Part shown: in pieces, positions 17,702 through 25,234 of the stretch
How the letters are laid out: each line of letters begins with the position of its first letter
Numbering within the stretch: position 1 is the first letter of the stretch
Source of the DNA: Thiogranum sp.
GTDB taxonomy: Bacteria > Pseudomonadota > Gammaproteobacteria > DSM-19610
Direction of reading: 5' to 3'
DNA: 64,000 nt
Assembly (NCBI GenBank): GCA_030148775.1
Contig: JASBST010000015.1
Coordinates: 19,022-83,021, forward strand
Translations under genes and position numbers: made by a program
Notes under the pieces: generated by a model
What the model saw: only the letters and a program-made list of their open reading frames with translations
What the model was told of the DNA's origin: nothing
Database searches by the model: none

Positions 17702-18904
17702 GTGAACGACATCGCCCTGTCGCAACGTGTATTACGCGTAAAACCTTCACCGACCCTGGCCGTAACCGCGCGCGCGGCCGAGTTACGGGCCGCCGGTCGG
17801 GACATTGTCAGCCTGGGGGCCGGCGAACCGGATTTTCCTACCCCCGAGCACATCCGCCAGGCCGCCATCCGCGCCATTGAACAGGGCGCCACCCGCTATA
17901 CCGCGGTCGACGGCACGCCACAACTCAAGACAGCCATTATAAACAAGTTTGAACGCGATAACGGTCTCACCTACACGGCCGACCAGATTCTGGTTTCGTG
18001 CGGCGGCAAACAAAGCTTCTACAATCTGGTGCAGGCGCTGCTCAACCCGGGAGACGAGGTCATTATTCCCGCGCCCTATTGGGTTTCCTATCCGGACATG
18101 GTGCGTCTGGCCGACGGCGAACCGGTGATCATCAAGGCCGGGTTGGAGCAGCGTTTCAAAATCAGTCCGGAACAACTGCAGGCGGCGATCACGCCCAAAA
18201 CCAGACTCTTTGTATTGAATAGCCCGTCCAATCCGACCGGCGTGGCCTACACGCGCGCGGAACTGGCCGCCCTGGCGGAGGTGTTGCAGGCCAATCCCCA
18301 CGTCCTGATCGCCAGCGACGACATGTACGAGCATATCCTGTGGGCGCAAGAACCCTTCTGCAACATCGTCAATGTCTGCGAAGCCCTGTATCCGCGCACC
18401 GTGGTACTCAACGGCGTCTCCAAAGCCTACGCCATGACCGACTGGAGCATCGGTTACGCAGGGGGGCCGGCGCCGCTGATCCAGGCGATGAAAAAAATCC
18501 AGTCCCAGAGTACGTCCAATCCGGCCTCGATTTCACAGGCCACGGCGGTGGCGGCGCTCGAAGGGGACCAGTCCTGCATAACGCCCATGCTGCAGGCGTT
18601 CAAACAACGCCACGACTACCTGGTGGCCGCGCTCGACGAACTGCCCGGCGTACGCTGCGCCAAAGCCGACGGCACTTTCTATGCGTTTCCCGATTTCAGC
18701 GCGGTCATCAGTGGCCTCGACTGGGTCGATGACGATCTCGGCCTGGCCGAGTACCTGCTGGAACGGGCCGACGTCGCCCTGGTACCGGGCTCGGCATTCG
18801 GGGCCCAGGGCTATGCGCGCCTGTCTTTCGCCACCTCCATGGAACTGCTCGAACAGGCGGTCGGCCAGCTGCGCAAGGCCCTGGAAGACGGCGTCCGCGG
18901 TTGA
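17702..18904 (+). CDS. Class I/II PLP-dependent aminotransferase (aspartate aminotransferase-like)
   Basis: The protein has 400 residues. Family landmarks are LGAGEPDFPTPEHIRQAA, YTAVDGTPQLK, PYWVSYPDMV, NSPSNPTGVAYT, DDMYEHI, and the PLP-binding lysine K241 in LNGVSKAYAMTDW. In this family the residue eight after the lysine (WRIGY) is Arg and contacts the PLP phosphate. Here it is Ser249 (AGC at 18446-18448), one C-to-A step from CGC. Either this is a sequence error or the enzyme is altered. Start GTG 17702 is preceded by AAGGA. It is divergent from uvrB across about 70 bp. Confidence 0.9.
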   Translation: MNDIALSQRVLRVKPSPTLAVTARAAELRAAGRDIVSLGAGEPDFPTPEHIRQAAIRAIEQGATRYTAVDGTPQLKTAIINKFERDNGLTYTADQILVSCGGKQSFYNLVQALLNPGDEVIIPAPYWVSYPDMVRLADGEPVIIKAGLEQRFKISPEQLQAAITPKTRLFVLNSPSNPTGVAYTRAELAALAEVLQANPHVLIASDDMYEHILWAQEPFCNIVNVCEALYPRTVVLNGVSKAYAMTDWSIGYAGGPAPLIQAMKKIQSQSTSNPASISQATAVAALEGDQSCITPMLQAFKQRHDYLVAALDELPGVRCAKADGTFYAFPDFSAVISGLDWVDDDLGLAEYLLERADVALVPGSAFGAQGYARLSFATSMELLEQAVGQLRKALEDGVRG

Positions 18905-18929
18905 CCGGTTGGGGGCGCTCCCGTATGAT
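18901..18929 (+). promoter_or_regulatory. Sigma-70 promoter of tRNA-Asn
   Basis: TTGACC (18901-18906) and TATGAT (18924-18929) are separated by 17 bases. They lie about 25 bases before the tRNA 5' end, and the -35 box overlaps the aminotransferase stop codon. Confidence 0.7.
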
Positions 18930-18954
18930 TTCGCCTTCTCGCGCAACGCGATAT

Positions 18955-19030
18955 TCCCCGGTAGCTCAGTCGGTAGAGCGGGTGACTGTTAATCACTAGG
19001 TCGGCAGTTCGAGCCTGTCCCGGGGAGCCA
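18955..19030 (+). tRNA. tRNA-Asn (GTT)
   Basis: The 76-nt gene includes an encoded CCA. The acceptor stem pairs TCCCCGG with CCGGGGA, the D-loop has the AGCTCAGTCGGTAGAGC pattern, the anticodon GTT is at 18988-18990 and the T-arm contains GTTCGAG. Its 3' 47 bases are the left attachment repeat of the island, so the 3' half is supplied by the element and restores a functional gene. Confidence 0.97.
18984..19030 (+). repeat. attL, 47-bp direct repeat (tRNA-Asn 3' half)
   Basis: It is identical over 47 bases to 27877-27923. The match begins in the anticodon stem and ends with the CCA; flanking bases differ on both sides. Confidence 0.97.
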
Positions 19031-19047
19031 AATAAAACAATGAGTTA

Positions 19048-19069
19048 GGCCGCACAGTAGCGGCCTTTT
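19048..19069 (+). terminator. Rho-independent terminator after tRNA-Asn
   Basis: GGCCGC (19048-19053), a six-base loop, GCGGCC (19060-19065) and TTTT. It lies inside the island, so the element brings a terminator for the reconstituted tRNA. The chromosomal counterpart is at 27944-27968. Confidence 0.75.
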
Positions 19070-19239
19070 CCATATTCGGGTAACAGGCCGGGTAACAGAC
19101 TGCACGGCGAAGGGACCCCCATGCCCATACTCAGCCACCGGGGTGCTGAAGCTATCGCTGCCCGGTGCCGCTAGCGTATGATGTAACAAGCCTCAGCGGC
19201 GTGATGGCTGGGACAACCACAGTAAAGCGAGTAACGACC

Positions 19240-19428
19240 ATGGCCGTGAAATCAACCGTATTCGGGGGCGTTGTACTGTCGGGTCAGGAAGCCGAGACGT
19301 TCCGCCGGCAAGTGACGTATGGCCGCCCGAAAAAGGCCGCAATCGAATCCGCCAGGAAGGGCGACCGCCTGGGCACCGAATTCGAGAAAACCGGCCAGGT
19401 GGTGGTGCGCGCACGCAATACCAAGTAG
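19240..19428 (+). CDS. Small island protein of unknown function
   Basis: From ATG 19240 the protein has 62 residues: MAVKSTVFGGVVLSGQEAE followed by a basic region (YGRPKKAAIESARKG, VVVRARNTK). The pattern (TVFGxxxLxGxxAxxF, YGRPxxAA) recalls short phage-encoded proteins of unknown role that often precede a GNAT gene. The RBS is weak, and in-frame upstream starts exist (19207, 19165). The next gene is in the same frame after this stop. Confidence 0.5.
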   Translation: MAVKSTVFGGVVLSGQEAETFRRQVTYGRPKKAAIESARKGDRLGTEFEKTGQVVVRARNTK

Positions 19429-19437
19429 CCGCCCTCG

Positions 19438-19980
19438 TTGGCGCTTCCCCAACAACTCATACTCCGAGAGATTCAGAGCGGTGATCGTGTCACCGGTCTT
19501 TCGCTTGGCGACAAAGAAGCAGCGCCCCTCAAAACATTCTTACGCAAGTGCGCCAAGGACTTTCACTAGGCTAATGTCGCCCGGACTTACGTGCTCGTTC
19601 CGGACAGTGGGGACAATACCGTCTGGGGTTACATCACCCTGATGTGCAGCGAAATCAAGTTGGGCAATACGCACACCTTGGATGATTGCGAAGCCGCGAA
19701 TCGCTACAGCGATTTCCCGTCAGTGAAGATTGCCAGACTGGCGGTAGATCACCGTATACAAGGCCGTGGGTATGGTGATGCGTTGGTGCAGTTTGCGGTA
19801 TTCATTGCCCGCCGAAACATCATGCCGCGCATTGGCTGCCGGTTTTTGGTTGCTGAATCGAAGGCCGGCGCGCTGAACTTCTACCAACGAATCGGGTTTA
19901 CCGTGCTGGATACAGAGAAGAACAAGCAGCGGCGGCTACCGGTTGTCTTCATCGATCTGAACAAACTTCACTCGGATTGA
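19438..19980 (+). pseudogene. GNAT-family N-acetyltransferase of phage type, interrupted by in-frame TAG
   Basis: The downstream part (from 19570) has a clear GNAT core: VWGYITLMCSEI, VKIARLAVDHRIQGRGYGDAL with the acetyl-CoA loop QGRGYG, and FYQRIGFTVLD. Upstream in the same frame is the expected N-terminus, with RVTGLSLGDKEAAPLKTFLR and KCAKDFH. TAG at 19567-19569 separates it from ANVARTYVLV. Relatives have one continuous protein across this point, and GAG to TAG would explain the break. The only start codon in frame upstream is TTG 19438, without a good RBS. A shortened protein from GTG 19591 would lack the first strands. The substrate is unknown. Confidence 0.75.
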
Positions 19981-20042
19981 GCGGTATCAACGTTGCCTGG
20001 GCGAAACGCTCAAGGCTCAGAGCGCGGTTCCAGAAGGGACAA

Positions 20043-20060
20043 GCCCCGCCGAAGCGGGGC
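20043..20060 (-). terminator. Hairpin with TTCG tetraloop between convergent genes
   Basis: On the minus strand GCCCCGC-TTCG-GCGGGGC forms a very stable hairpin just after the gene ending at 20073. No real T-run follows. It also lies after the GNAT gene, so it may end both transcripts. Confidence 0.55.
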
Positions 20061-20072
20061 TGTGTGATCTAC

Positions 20073-20345
20073 TCAGGAAAGCGATGACCGCAACCCTTCC
20101 TTCGCCCGCCTGTACAGTTCCTGTTCCGTGAAAATGCCGCTATTAAAGTCTTCGAGCGCCTGGACGCCCTGGGCTCGATCATGTACCAACCACTTGATCA
20201 GTTTATAAACGTTGTCAAACCTCTTTGGGTCTTGCTGTCTTATATCCTTCAGAAACAGCGCTAATTCTATAAGTTCTTCAAACGCGTCCTGGTCATTGCA
20301 ATGAAGTTCCATGAGAGCGCTGTATTGCCCTTTCGATAGTCGCAT
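20073..20345 (-). CDS. Small acidic helical protein, unknown
   Basis: The 90-residue protein begins at ATG 20345 with GGGAG upstream. It is predominantly helical and charged (DQDAFEELIELALFLKDIRQ, FDNVYKLIKWLVHDRAQG) with no membrane segment or recognisable motif. It lies in the left, accessory part of the island with another small protein, in the place where cargo or anti-phage genes are common. No function can be assigned. Confidence 0.65.
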   Translation of the reverse strand: MRLSKGQYSALMELHCNDQDAFEELIELALFLKDIRQQDPKRFDNVYKLIKWLVHDRAQGVQALEDFNSGIFTEQELYRRAKEGLRSSLS

Positions 20346-20398
20346 ACGTTTCTCCCGTTTCGGTTATGAAAGACTACGCCAGAGGGTGGCTCTGTGGG

Positions 20399-20683
20399 TC
20401 AGCCGCTTCTGTCCCGCCTGCGCAGCTCCTGCTCCATGATCCGGACAATCTCGATCTGCTTAAAACATAAGTTTATTGAATCAATATATATGCCCATCAG
20501 CTCGCTAAAGGCGTCTTTTAAAACTATTGTCGCCGCAAGGCCGCTGTTTCCTATCCTACGAATTTCTTCCCCGGTGATGTCCTCATCACCACCAAAGGCA
20601 GCCATCAGCTTAAAATGCGAATAGGCGGTGGAATAGGCATTAGCGGCTTGGTCATCGTCATCGGAAAAAAACGGTTCATTCAT
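20399..20683 (-). CDS. Small acidic protein, unknown
   Basis: The 94-residue protein from ATG 20683 has AGGAG upstream. It has an acidic N-terminus (FFSDDDDQAANAYST), a middle stretch with mixed charge and a long C-terminal helix (DSINLCFKQIEIVRIMEQEL) ending in RRRDRSG. No family is recognised. It is 53 bp upstream of the 90-residue gene on the same strand, so the two likely form a unit. The inverted repeats at 20702-20879 lie just before it and may be its control region. Confidence 0.65.
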   Translation of the reverse strand: MNEPFFSDDDDQAANAYSTAYSHFKLMAAFGGDEDITGEEIRRIGNSGLAATIVLKDAFSELMGIYIDSINLCFKQIEIVRIMEQELRRRDRSG

Positions 20684-20701
20684 CGCAAAATCTCCTGGTT
20701 A

Positions 20702-20879
20702 GGGAGGCTGACAGATAGGAAGCGAGTAAATGATTCTGTATGATTCCGATGGTCACTGGTCGAGCCTCCCGTTGGCTTGATTAGTGAAAGTCAGCCGGCG
20801 GTGTTGTCGCACTTCCGGCTGGCGCTTCCTACGCTACGCCTATCCATTGCTTAACTCAAGGTTGCGCTGGCTGACTTTC
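20702..20879. repeat. Two successive inverted repeats in a 167-bp intergenic gap
   Basis: GGGAGGCT (20702-20709) is inverted at 20763-20770. GAAAGTCAGCC (20786-20796) is inverted at 20869-20879, with a competing inner pair CAGCCGG (20792-20798) and CCGGCTG (20815-20821). The last arm lies in the 3' end of the Nu1-like gene. They could be operators, a transcription end or a packaging/recombination site. Confidence 0.5.
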
Positions 20880-21333
20880 CAGCGGCGTCAGGCCCGGTCT
20901 CGGCCAAATAGTCTGGCAAACGGAATTCCATATCTTCGTCCCCAAGAATATTCGACAGCCCGTAAACCAAGGCCATGACGACGATTTGTAACCCGCGCCA
21001 CGCCTGCGCGGGGGTTAGGTTTAATTCCTCCTGCAGTCCGTTGTAAGCCACGCTGGCGAAATATTCTGAATCAACCAACGCCGGAAAAAGATTCAGACCG
21101 ATTATTTCTCGAAACCCGGCCAGCGCATCGTCCGCGTCGGGTTCCGGCCCAGAATCGCCGTTTAGGTGCTTCAGGACGTCGGCCAAAAACCAACGCCGAT
21201 CAACCCGGCCGCCCTTGGTTTCCTTGCTCGTCGCCGGCGCCAGGCCGTCGAGTTTCGACGCAAGCGTGCGCCGGTCAATGCCCAGCTCGACGGCCAAGCC
21301 GCTGATCGACCATGTCTTTTTCTGCATTGCCAT
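20851..21333 (-). CDS. Terminase small subunit-like (Nu1/DUF1441-type) DNA-binding protein
   Basis: The protein has 160 residues. Its N-terminus is a winged-helix/MerR-like DNA-binding unit (WSISGLAVELGIDRRTLASK, GRVDRRWFLADVLKHLNG) as in phage packaging Nu1-type subunits. The C-terminal half is helical (FREIIGLNLFPALVDSEYF, AQAWRGLQIVVMALVYGL). AGGGG precedes ATG 21333. No large terminase, portal or capsid gene is present, so if it works in packaging it would redirect a helper's machinery. It could alternatively be a regulator. Confidence 0.6.
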   Translation of the reverse strand: MAMQKKTWSISGLAVELGIDRRTLASKLDGLAPATSKETKGGRVDRRWFLADVLKHLNGDSGPEPDADDALAGFREIIGLNLFPALVDSEYFASVAYNGLQEELNLTPAQAWRGLQIVVMALVYGLSNILGDEDMEFRLPDYLAETGPDAAGKSASATLS

Positions 21334-21441
21334 CCATAATCCCCTGTGGTGGAACGAAAATATATTGCCTGACGCTGGAAAAACTTCGAGCTTCGTACAC
21401 CCGTATCTAACAAAGGTCCAGGAAGGACCCGCAGCGCGGCA

Positions 21442-22161
21442 TCAGGCGGCCCATGCCTTAGTTTTAATAATCACCTTGTTTTGATCCATTGGGTCCGGCA
21501 ATTGGATTTTCGCTGCGGTTAGGTCGGCGGCCTTTCTCCCGCGTTTGAACTCCCGTTCTTTTTTCAGGCGCTGGCCCTGCACCTGCTCATATCCCACCAC
21601 GACTCCGACTCCTCCCCTGAACTCGTAAATGGGTTTGTCGTAAGTTGGGCCTGGCTCGTATTCGGCCGGAAAATCCTGATCCGGCTCTGAGAGCGCGAAA
21701 TGCGGCAGCTGTAGGGCGCACGCGACGCCAGCGTCAGCCGCGATCTCGCGGGCCGCGTTGATTTCGTCGTGGATTTGTCGGAGTTCTTCGACCAGGCTGG
21801 CGATACGCTTTGCCTGTTCGGAAAATTCCCGGTAAATTTCCATGCCACGCCGTTGTGCTTTTTCGGCGGCCTTGATGGTGGTTGTCGCGCGAGATTTGTC
21901 TTCCGTGGCTTCCAGCTCGACCAGTCTGGATTCCAAGTGTTTCTTCGCGGCTGTAAGTCGCTCGATCTGCTTCTGGGCGGCTGCTATTTCCTGGTCGGAT
22001 TGATTGATCTTCTTGTCGTCCCCAAAGACCAGCACCGATTCGCGCTCGGCTTCAAGTTTAGTAAGCGCGCGCTGAGCGTCGGCCAGCGTCGATTCTAGTG
22101 CGGCCAGATTGTCGGCGGCTTCTTCGGCTGTTTTGCAAGTCATAGCTTCCGGAATATTCAT
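21442..22161 (-). CDS. Coiled-coil island protein, unknown
   Basis: The protein has 239 residues. Residues 10 to about 135 form long coiled coils (LAALESTLADAQRALTKLE, AAAQKQIERLTAAKKHLESR, MEIYREFSEQAKRIASLVEE). A globular tail follows with FRGGVGVVVGYEQVQGQRLK and a basic segment. It resembles hypothetical proteins of tailed phages but I cannot name a family. Its start overlaps the stop of the upstream gene (ATGA at 22158-22161), so translation is coupled. Confidence 0.65.
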   Translation of the reverse strand: MNIPEAMTCKTAEEAADNLAALESTLADAQRALTKLEAERESVLVFGDDKKINQSDQEIAAAQKQIERLTAAKKHLESRLVELEATEDKSRATTTIKAAEKAQRRGMEIYREFSEQAKRIASLVEELRQIHDEINAAREIAADAGVACALQLPHFALSEPDQDFPAEYEPGPTYDKPIYEFRGGVGVVVGYEQVQGQRLKKEREFKRGRKAADLTAAKIQLPDPMDQNKVIIKTKAWAA

Positions 22162-22727
22162 AGCGGTTCCTCATCCAACGGTGGTATCTGATCATGCGAC
22201 GGCGCTGGCCACTGACACAACATGCTATAGCTCGTGTCAGTGACTGCGTGAAAAATACGATACAGGTGGCGGACTCCCCCCGGCAGCTCGCCGCAATCTT
22301 TCGCGTAAAAAAGATGCGTGTTGACCTTGCTCGCTCCAAGCGGCGGGCGATCCAGCCACTTCCAAGTCGGCCATACGGTTTGCTCGAACGTTCGGATGGC
22401 TTCCGCCAATAGCTTGGCGCGTTGCCAGTCGCCGATATCCCCGACTGCCAGGTTGTTCCACGCGACCCTCAAATGCTTGTTCCTCGTCGAAAACCGATGA
22501 CGTGTCGCCGCAGAGCGTTCTGTGGGCGCCGCCTTGAGCTGTAGGGAAGCTGATAAATCAGCCCCCGACAGATAGGCGCATATTCCTGCCTCAAGCCATT
22601 GAACGAGGTCAGGCGGCCCATGATCTCGGACCAGGGCCTGCACCGCCAGCAGGTTGTCGATAGGTTCAGGCACGCTCCTGGCGCGCACCTGGTCCCCAGG
22701 ACGGACGCGCTGCAATGAGTCATTCAT
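22158..22727 (-). CDS. Island protein of unknown function
   Basis: The protein has 189 residues from ATG 22727, with no signal peptide or membrane helix. Segments include AVQALVRDHGPPDLVQWLEAGICAYL in two parts, a basic middle (ATRHRFSTRNKHLRVAWNNL) and a Trp-rich part (QTVWPTWKWLDRPP). No catalytic motif is recognised. It overlaps both neighbours by four bases (ATGA type), placing it in the same long operon as helicase and primase. Confidence 0.6.
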   Translation of the reverse strand: MNDSLQRVRPGDQVRARSVPEPIDNLLAVQALVRDHGPPDLVQWLEAGICAYLSGADLSASLQLKAAPTERSAATRHRFSTRNKHLRVAWNNLAVGDIGDWQRAKLLAEAIRTFEQTVWPTWKWLDRPPLGASKVNTHLFYAKDCGELPGGVRHLYRIFHAVTDTSYSMLCQWPAPSHDQIPPLDEEPL

Positions 22728-23077
22728 GCCTTCACCACCAGCGCCAGCCGCTCGCCATAGGTCACCAGCAGCTCACCCCGTGCGGCAACTAGGTCGCCGG
22801 CGTCCGTGATATAGATCCCGCCGTCGCCTTCGGTGGTGCGATAGAGGTAGGCGTGGCGGCGGACCCCTGGGTGTTCCAGGTTGGCAAGGCCGTGGCGCGC
22901 CGAATCGCCGAAAGTGCGCCGAAAGATCGCCGAATCATTCGGCGCGTACCGGCCGCGCCCAGAGCGCGCGCCGAAAGCGCTAGGGGGTATGGGGGATTGG
23001 AGCGCGCGCACTTTTGGCGTCACATTTTCAGACTGGTCCGGGCCGGCGGGGGCAGTCTGGGCCACTATTCGGCGCAT
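22724..23077 (-). CDS. Island protein of unknown function, overlapping helicase 3' end
   Basis: From ATG 23077 the protein has 117 residues and its first codons overlap the last 13 bases of the helicase gene. The N-terminal two thirds are Arg/Pro-rich and include the repeat cluster at 22898-22975. The C-terminus (HAYLYRTTEGDGGIYITDAG, ELLVTYGERLALVVKA) looks like a small folded domain. The frame is open further upstream, but that part overlaps the helicase. The repeat-bearing part may be constrained as DNA rather than protein. Confidence 0.5.
   Translation of the reverse strand: MRRIVAQTAPAGPDQSENVTPKVRALQSPIPPSAFGARSGRGRYAPNDSAIFRRTFGDSARHGLANLEHPGVRRHAYLYRTTEGDGGIYITDAGDLVAARGELLVTYGERLALVVKA
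22898..22975 (-). repeat. Iteron-like CGCCGAA repeat cluster, candidate replication origin
   Basis: CGCCGAA occurs at 22898, 22906, 22917, 22928 and 22969 in direct orientation and inverted at 22938-22944. The middle three have about one helical turn (11 bp) between them. The cluster lies next to the helicase and primase genes, as iterons do in replicating satellites and plasmids. It is within a coding frame, so chance GC-rich repetition is the alternative. Confidence 0.5.
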
Positions 23078-24237
23078 ACCCACCGCTCCCGTCGATGCCG
23101 TGACGCCGTGGTGACTACGGTCCGGGTGATATGTCCCGCACGCTGTAGCCGCGTGATCGCCGACCAGAACCGGGGCCGCCCGACAGCTCCGCGCAATTCC
23201 TCGGGTAAATCCGGGTAGGTGCACAGCACGCTGTGCGTGGTGGTCGCGCCCTTGCGCGCCGTTGGTATCCCGTCACCGTCAGCGATCGCCGCTCTTATCG
23301 CCGCTAGTACCGCCGCGTCGTCGTCATGGTTATATGCCGTCGTGTCTGGTCGATCTGGCGATCCTGGTATCAGCACGCCGTCGTCAGTCCACCTCAGCGC
23401 GATAGGGTCGATACGCCGCCCCAGATTGGCTTTTTCATGCAGCAGCTCGCCGTCGACCAGTGCCAGGCGTGAGCGTGCGCTGTTATGCCAGGCGGTGCTG
23501 CCCGAGTAGCTGTTGCCGTTGGCGCCGTACTTGGCCGCCATCTTGTCGACATGGGCCAACAGGAGCACGGCAGCGTCCTGCTCGCGGGCGATGCGGGCCA
23601 ACCCGGCCATGAATGCGCGGACCAGCTGCCGGTCGTTCTCGCTGGCGGCGTAGGCGTCGCTGGCGTTGTCGATGAGGATGAGTCCATGCCCGGCAGCCAG
23701 TTCGCGCAACTCGTCGTAGGCAGTGGTGAGCGTCAGCCCACGCGCACCGTACCCGACCGCCTCATGGGCAAGGCATACTTCGTCCGTGCCGTCTACGATG
23801 GTAATACCCGACTCCACGGCATCGGCCGGCAGGTCATACTCGGCGACGATACGCCGCAGCCTCAGCCGTACAAGGTCGGCCGGGTCCTCCAGCGTCGCGA
23901 TCAGGGTGCGGCACTGGATCGCCGGCAGTCCGGCCCAGTCACGGCCAGCGGCACAGTGCGCAGCGATGATCAGCGCCAGTAGCGACTTGCCGCTTCCACC
24001 GTGCCCGCCCAATAGGGTGACATTGCCGCGCGGCAGTATGTGCTCGACCACATGCCGCACTGGCGGTATTGGTCGAGTCAGCGCTACAGGTACGGTGCGC
24101 AATACCCGGTGGGCGTCCACGTCGCCGCTCGGCTCAGCCTTACTCAGGTATTCGGCGTCGTCACGGAAGTCATTCGGGTCGTTGCCTTTTTCGCCGGCAG
24201 GCAGAAAAATGCGCCTCACCTTCACTTTTTCGGGCAT
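23065..24237 (-). CDS. RecA-fold (RepA/AAA_25-type) replicative helicase
   Basis: The protein has 390 residues. Walker A is LLGGHGGSGKSLLALIIAAH, Walker B is LILIDNASDAYA, and VLLLAHVDKMAAKYG follows as the sensor-like segment. These are typical of hexameric RepA/AAA_25 helicases of plasmids and phage satellites. The C-terminal part (ATTTHSVLCTYPDLPEELRG, RFWSAITRLQRAGHITR) has a winged-helix look suited to origin binding. It overlaps the upstream primase gene by 16 bases, and together they give the element its own initiation functions. Confidence 0.85.
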   Translation of the reverse strand: MPEKVKVRRIFLPAGEKGNDPNDFRDDAEYLSKAEPSGDVDAHRVLRTVPVALTRPIPPVRHVVEHILPRGNVTLLGGHGGSGKSLLALIIAAHCAAGRDWAGLPAIQCRTLIATLEDPADLVRLRLRRIVAEYDLPADAVESGITIVDGTDEVCLAHEAVGYGARGLTLTTAYDELRELAAGHGLILIDNASDAYAASENDRQLVRAFMAGLARIAREQDAAVLLLAHVDKMAAKYGANGNSYSGSTAWHNSARSRLALVDGELLHEKANLGRRIDPIALRWTDDGVLIPGSPDRPDTTAYNHDDDAAVLAAIRAAIADGDGIPTARKGATTTHSVLCTYPDLPEELRGAVGRPRFWSAITRLQRAGHITRTVVTTASRHRRERWVCAE

Positions 24238-25031
24238 GGGCGCTCCTCCAGGATCGTGATTTCCAGCGGGTCGAAGGCGTCGATCATGATCTGCGCTGTT
24301 TCGTCAAGGCGGCCCTTGCCGAATGCCATGCCACAAACCGCGTTTCCCTTTTTGTGGTGCCAGACCACTGAAACAGCCGATGCCCATCCCTCGCAGACGT
24401 ACCACCCTATGCGCCGATCAAGGGTATTGCCGAGAACTAGACAGCCGCCAGACAGTGTCCCGAAGGTTTGTTTCGCGCCCGTGGGGCTGATCGCCTGCAC
24501 GGCCTGTACCTTGCCGGTCGCGCCGGTGCGGATCGGGACGATGATGCAGTCGGCATCCCGGCCGATGACGCGCCCGCTCGCGGTCGTACGTCCGGCGCCA
24601 GCGGCCCACGTAACGCCTTTTTTCACCGCATATGGGTGGCTAGCCACGACGCTGTCATTGAAATCGGCGCGAAGCCAGAGCTTGGCGGCGTATGCAGCGG
24701 TATCGCGCTGCGGTGCTGGTCGTCTCCCCGGTGCGGGTCTCGTCGGTGGTGGTGCTGTCCGTCGGTAGCCATGCTGCTGCGCCAGGTGGAATAAAGTTCC
24801 GATACTCACGCCGCCGTCGGGTCGGATACTGCGCCACACGTCCCGCGCGTCCCGCTCGTCGTAATTGCCGGCGGTCGCTGACCAGTCATCCCATATCGCG
24901 TACCCGTCGTCGCCCAGCTCGGCGCGGATCGCCATGCCGACCTTGACCCACGTCCGCCGCTCGTCGGCGGGAATGCAGCGCAACGCCTCGGCGATGCGGT
25001 CATGAATGTCGTCGTGTCGTCTGGCGGTCAC
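24222..25031 (-). CDS. Primase-like protein with PriCT_2 and Toprim-like domains
   Basis: The protein has 269 residues. Residues 8-90 match the PriCT_2 pattern (IAEALRCIPADERRTWVKVG, YAIWDDWSATAGNYDERDAR, VSIGTLFHLAQQHGY). The C-terminal part is Toprim-like (DCIIVPIRTGATGKVQAVQA, GWYVCEGWASAVSV with the Glu-Gly motif, and IMIDAFD as a degraded acidic motif). It would prime DNA synthesis or support the adjacent helicase. It overlaps its neighbours at both ends, consistent with one operon. Confidence 0.8.
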   Translation of the reverse strand: MTARRHDDIHDRIAEALRCIPADERRTWVKVGMAIRAELGDDGYAIWDDWSATAGNYDERDARDVWRSIRPDGGVSIGTLFHLAQQHGYRRTAPPPTRPAPGRRPAPQRDTAAYAAKLWLRADFNDSVVASHPYAVKKGVTWAAGAGRTTASGRVIGRDADCIIVPIRTGATGKVQAVQAISPTGAKQTFGTLSGGCLVLGNTLDRRIGWYVCEGWASAVSVVWHHKKGNAVCGMAFGKGRLDETAQIMIDAFDPLEITILEERPCPKK

Positions 25032-25234
25032 GGTGCACTCCGCAGCAAGCGGGCCAGTGCGGCCAGATAGCCCGGCGGCACTGGCTGGCGCGTATTGGCC
25101 AGCGCCTGGCGCACTGCTGGCACGGCGGTGCGCAGCTCTGCGGAGGTCGGTGTGCTCATGCGGTGCCAGCCCAGGGCTTCGTCGAATAGGGCCGCTACTC
25201 TAGGCGCCGGCCTTTTTCGTTGCGGGGCCGTCAT
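25028..25234 (-). CDS. Small island protein, unknown
   Basis: The 68-residue protein starts at ATG 25234 within the stop of the AlpA-like gene (ATGA) and ends in an ATGA-type overlap with the primase gene. Sequence is Arg/Ala/Pro-rich (RKRPAPRVAALFDEALGWHR, QALANTRQPVPPGYLAAL). No family is recognised. Tight coupling on both sides is the main support. Confidence 0.5.
   Translation of the reverse strand: MTAPQRKRPAPRVAALFDEALGWHRMSTPTSAELRTAVPAVRQALANTRQPVPPGYLAALARLLRSAP

Noticed and set aside
20399..20683. Treating the two small acidic island genes as a toxin-antitoxin pair
   Set aside because: Neither has a recognisable toxin or DNA-binding motif; adjacency and size alone are not enough.
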